A stretch of DNA of 17,321 bases, from contig CAKZPJ010000059.1 in assembly GCA_937138955.1 (NCBI GenBank), positions 1 to 17,321 on the forward strand, written 5' to 3'. Below are positions 15,421 to 17,321 of the stretch, piece by piece (within the stretch, counting starts at the first letter, position 1; each line of letters opens with the position of its first letter). The notes under the pieces are model-generated. The model saw only the letters and a list, made by a program, of their open reading frames with translations. It made no database searches and was not told the DNA's origin. This DNA is from an uncultured Flammeovirgaceae bacterium. GTDB lineage: Bacteria; Bacteroidota; Bacteroidia; Cytophagales; Cyclobacteriaceae. The translations under genes and the position numbers were made by a program.

Positions 15421-16584
15421 ATGAGTGCTAAGAAGATTTTATTTATTCACGCGGGGAGTTTTTCTATGGTAAATGCCCTTTTGAAAAATAAACTACAAGA
15501 CTCGTTTCCCGAATATCAGGTACACGACATTGAGATGTATGATGTTTTACGGAAAAACAAACTTATACTCTTCTTAAATATCTTCTATTTCATAAAGGAA
15601 TATGGTGCTGACTTTTTCTTAGGGCGACGTAAGATTGAGGATGCGAAGCGTTTTTACGAAAGTACACTTTATATCTTTGATTTTTTAAAGAACTACTTGA
15701 AAAAGAATATAGATACTAATCAATACGTCTTTTCTTTTCAAACTCAGTCAATTTATGATTTTGGATTGAACGAACTGCCTCATTTTATCTATACCGATCA
15801 TACTAATTTATGTAACTTCTTTTATCCTACTTTGAGTCTAGCACCTAGCCGACTGGTTAAATCTGATATGTACCACGCACGGGAAACAAAACTGTATCAG
15901 AATACCCGCAAAATATTTGTAATGGGTAATCATACGAAGCAGTCGCTGGTTCATCAATATAACATAGATGAAAGCAAAGTTATCGAAGTAGGGTGTGGGG
16001 GTAATCTTCCGGTTCCAACTAAAGTTAATACGGACAAATACCGTAATAAAAACATTCTATTTGTTGGCGATCGTTGGGAACTAAAGGGTGGTTGGGTGTT
16101 GGTTGAGGCTTTTAAAATTGCTAGAAAGCATTATCCTGAGGCTACTTTAAATATTGTGGGATCCAAGCCCCCGGTGGCTGATGTTGAAGGGTGCTATGCT
16201 GTGGAACAAGTTCCGCTAGATGTATTGAAAGGCTATTACGAGCAGGCTAGTATTTTTTGTATGCCTTCTATTGTGGAAACATTTGGTATAGTGTACGTAG
16301 AGGCTATGTACTATCGTCTTCCAATCGTAACCAGCAATATAGGATCTAATAGCTTTACCATACAAAATGGAGTGTCAGGTATTACTACTGACGGAAGTGT
16401 TTATCAAATTAGTAAGGCTCTAATCTCACTACTAAGTGATGAAAAGAAGTGTCAGGCATATGGAGAAGCTGGCTACGAGTTAGCTTGTAAAAAGTATACC
16501 TGGGACGTTATACTAGATCAAATGAGTTCGGAAATAGGTAGTGAGATTGATGCTATTCAAACAGTGGGGGCCAAACTGCAATAA
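15421..16584 (+). CDS. GT4-family glycosyltransferase (plus-strand paralogue)
   Basis: A 387-residue GT-B enzyme paralogous to the minus-strand gene at 11470-12624. Shared elements are KEYG-DF, FQTQS, PHF-YTDHT, ASIFCMPSI and FGIVY-EAM-YRLP. The E-x7-E motif is ETFGIVYVE (Glu286, Glu294). The donor-domain strands are ILFVGDRWELKGGWVLVEAF and LNIVGSKPP. The N-terminal domain with FQTQS and YTDHT, and few of the usual GGAE-type loops, sets this pair apart from ordinary GT4 enzymes. The two paralogues probably use related donors or acceptors, adding similar sugars at different steps; the exact sugars are unknown. It is the last gene of the wzx unit, starting 4 bases after the previous stop. Confidence 0.9.
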   Translation: MSAKKILFIHAGSFSMVNALLKNKLQDSFPEYQVHDIEMYDVLRKNKLILFLNIFYFIKEYGADFFLGRRKIEDAKRFYESTLYIFDFLKNYLKKNIDTNQYVFSFQTQSIYDFGLNELPHFIYTDHTNLCNFFYPTLSLAPSRLVKSDMYHARETKLYQNTRKIFVMGNHTKQSLVHQYNIDESKVIEVGCGGNLPVPTKVNTDKYRNKNILFVGDRWELKGGWVLVEAFKIARKHYPEATLNIVGSKPPVADVEGCYAVEQVPLDVLKGYYEQASIFCMPSIVETFGIVYVEAMYYRLPIVTSNIGSNSFTIQNGVSGITTDGSVYQISKALISLLSDEKKCQAYGEAGYELACKKYTWDVILDQMSSEIGSEIDAIQTVGAKLQ

Positions 16585-16619
16585 ATAGCAATTAGCTTTA
16601 CTATATATTTAGTTTTATC

Positions 16620-17321
16620 TCAATCCTTAATTATTTCTTGATATACGTTTAGAATACGTTGCTTGACACGCTGACTAGAAAAGTTGTTGATTGCTTTTAA
16701 GTGATTGGTCTCAGCAATCCGTTTGTAAAGTGTGGGAGATATTATAATTTTATGAAGAAAAGAGGCAAATACCGCAGGGTCTTTACTATCTGAAAGAAAG
16801 CCATTTATTCCGTGCTCTACTACATCAGGTATGCCGGCGTTACTGCGAGACACTATTGGCAAACCGTACATCATTCCCTCCATAATAGATGTCGGTAGTC
16901 CTTCAGGATAAAAGGTGGGAAATAACATAATATCGCAGGACTTGAAAAGACGATCTTTCTCTTCGCTAAGTACATATCCATGAAAATGGATGTTTTGAAA
17001 TCCTAGATCTTTCGCATATTCTTTAACATTAGCAAGCTCGCTACCTTCGCCAGCAATGTGCAAATGAATAGTGCAGCCAGGCACCATTTTCTTTACTTGC
17101 TCAAAAGCATCTATCGCTATATACATACCTTTGCCCTGAACTATTCGGGCAATAAACAACAAATGAATTTCGTCAGGTTGGTAAGTGTTCAGTTTTTTAG
17201 AAAGGCCAAGTGACTGAGGCGGAGTCGCTGCCGTAGTATTAATCCAGAACCGAGAGGAAGGTATAACTCCTAAACTAGCTAACTTATCTTTGAATATAGA
17301 ACTTAGTACCACGTAATTAGC
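16620..17321 (-). CDS. GT4-family glycosyltransferase, N-terminus beyond window
   Basis: The C-terminal domain of a GT4 enzyme is seen: LLFIARIVQGKGMYIAIDAF, then IHLHIAGEGSEL, IHFHGYV and the E-x7-E motif EGLPTSIME, followed by GMMYGLPIVSRSNAGIPDVV (landmarks only). The frame is open to the right edge (ANY before VVLSSIFKDKL), and the N-terminal acceptor domain is missing, so the gene is cut by the window, not truncated in the genome. A GTG at 17312 is not a believable start. It converges on the preceding gene with 35 bases between the stops, and no clear terminator is seen there. It very likely belongs to the same polysaccharide locus, which would then continue to the right. Confidence 0.88.
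   Translation of the reverse strand, partial: ANYVVLSSIFKDKLASLGVIPSSRFWINTTAATPPQSLGLSKKLNTYQPDEIHLLFIARIVQGKGMYIAIDAFEQVKKMVPGCTIHLHIAGEGSELANVKEYAKDLGFQNIHFHGYVLSEEKDRLFKSCDIMLFPTFYPEGLPTSIMEGMMYGLPIVSRSNAGIPDVVEHGINGFLSDSKDPAVFASFLHKIIISPTLYKRIAETNHLKAINNFSSQRVKQRILNVYQEIIKD

Noticed and set aside
17310..17312. GTG as start of the right-edge glycosyltransferase
   Set aside because: The frame stays open to the window edge, and the N-terminal half of a GT4 enzyme is missing, so the gene is simply cut by the window.
1..17321. CRISPR array, tRNA, rRNA, insertion sequence, toxin-antitoxin or defence genes
   Set aside because: No direct-repeat series, clover-leaf sequence, transposase motif or recognisable defence domain was seen on either strand.

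Overview
The window looks like chromosome of a Bacteroidota bacterium, probably a Cytophagales-type marine or soil gliding lineage. The reasons are the perfect TAnnTTTG -7 promoter elements in two gene-free regions, the general lack of strong Shine-Dalgarno sequences, the AT-rich composition, and several protein types typical of that phylum (a POTRA/beta-barrel surface protein, a BY-kinase with a Gly-containing Walker A' motif, and a free-standing 23S-IVS/four-helix-bundle gene). The taxonomic call is inference, because no rRNA or marker gene is present.

Layout. (1) 1-3404 is a flank without polysaccharide genes: a frameshifted four-helix-bundle (S23/IVS) pseudogene, an atypical short-chain dehydrogenase-like NAD(P)-binding protein, and a convergent gene for a BamA/TamA-like outer-membrane barrel protein. 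(2) 3405-3877 is a gene-free divergent control region with a perfect -7 element just before the next gene. (3) 3878-11420 is a co-directional block: Wzc-type co-polymerase/tyrosine autokinase, an exported heparinase II/III-like lyase, an unrecognised protein resembling capsule-locus glycosyltransferases, a PAPS-type sulfotransferase, and a Wzy-like polymerase. (4) 11470-12624 is a GT4 glycosyltransferase on the minus strand with its own -7 element. (5) 12775-16584 is a tightly packed plus-strand unit: Wzx flippase, GT4, and a second GT4 that is a diverged paralogue of the minus-strand one. (6) A further GT4 on the minus strand runs off the right edge.

Together these genes make most of a Wzx/Wzy-dependent exopolysaccharide or capsule pathway. 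Glycosyltransferases build the repeat unit, Wzx flips it, Wzy polymerises it, and the Wzc-like kinase controls length and export. The sulfotransferase suggests a sulfated repeat unit, and the lyase suggests an (acidic) polymer that is trimmed or released outside the cytoplasm. No initiating phosphoglycosyl transferase, no Wza-type export lipoprotein and no tyrosine phosphatase lie in the window, so the locus probably continues to the right or is completed elsewhere.

The points most worth a second look are: the lyase keeps the presumed catalytic His/Tyr/His but seems to have lost all three presumed zinc ligands; a 24-bp-arm near-perfect palindrome lies inside the minus-strand glycosyltransferase gene; an unrecognised glycosyltransferase-like gene sits beside a sulfotransferase; and two paralogous GT4 genes flank the wzx segment in opposite orientation. 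I did not find a clearly new multi-gene defence or mobile system. No CRISPR array, tRNA, rRNA, transposase or attachment site was seen.
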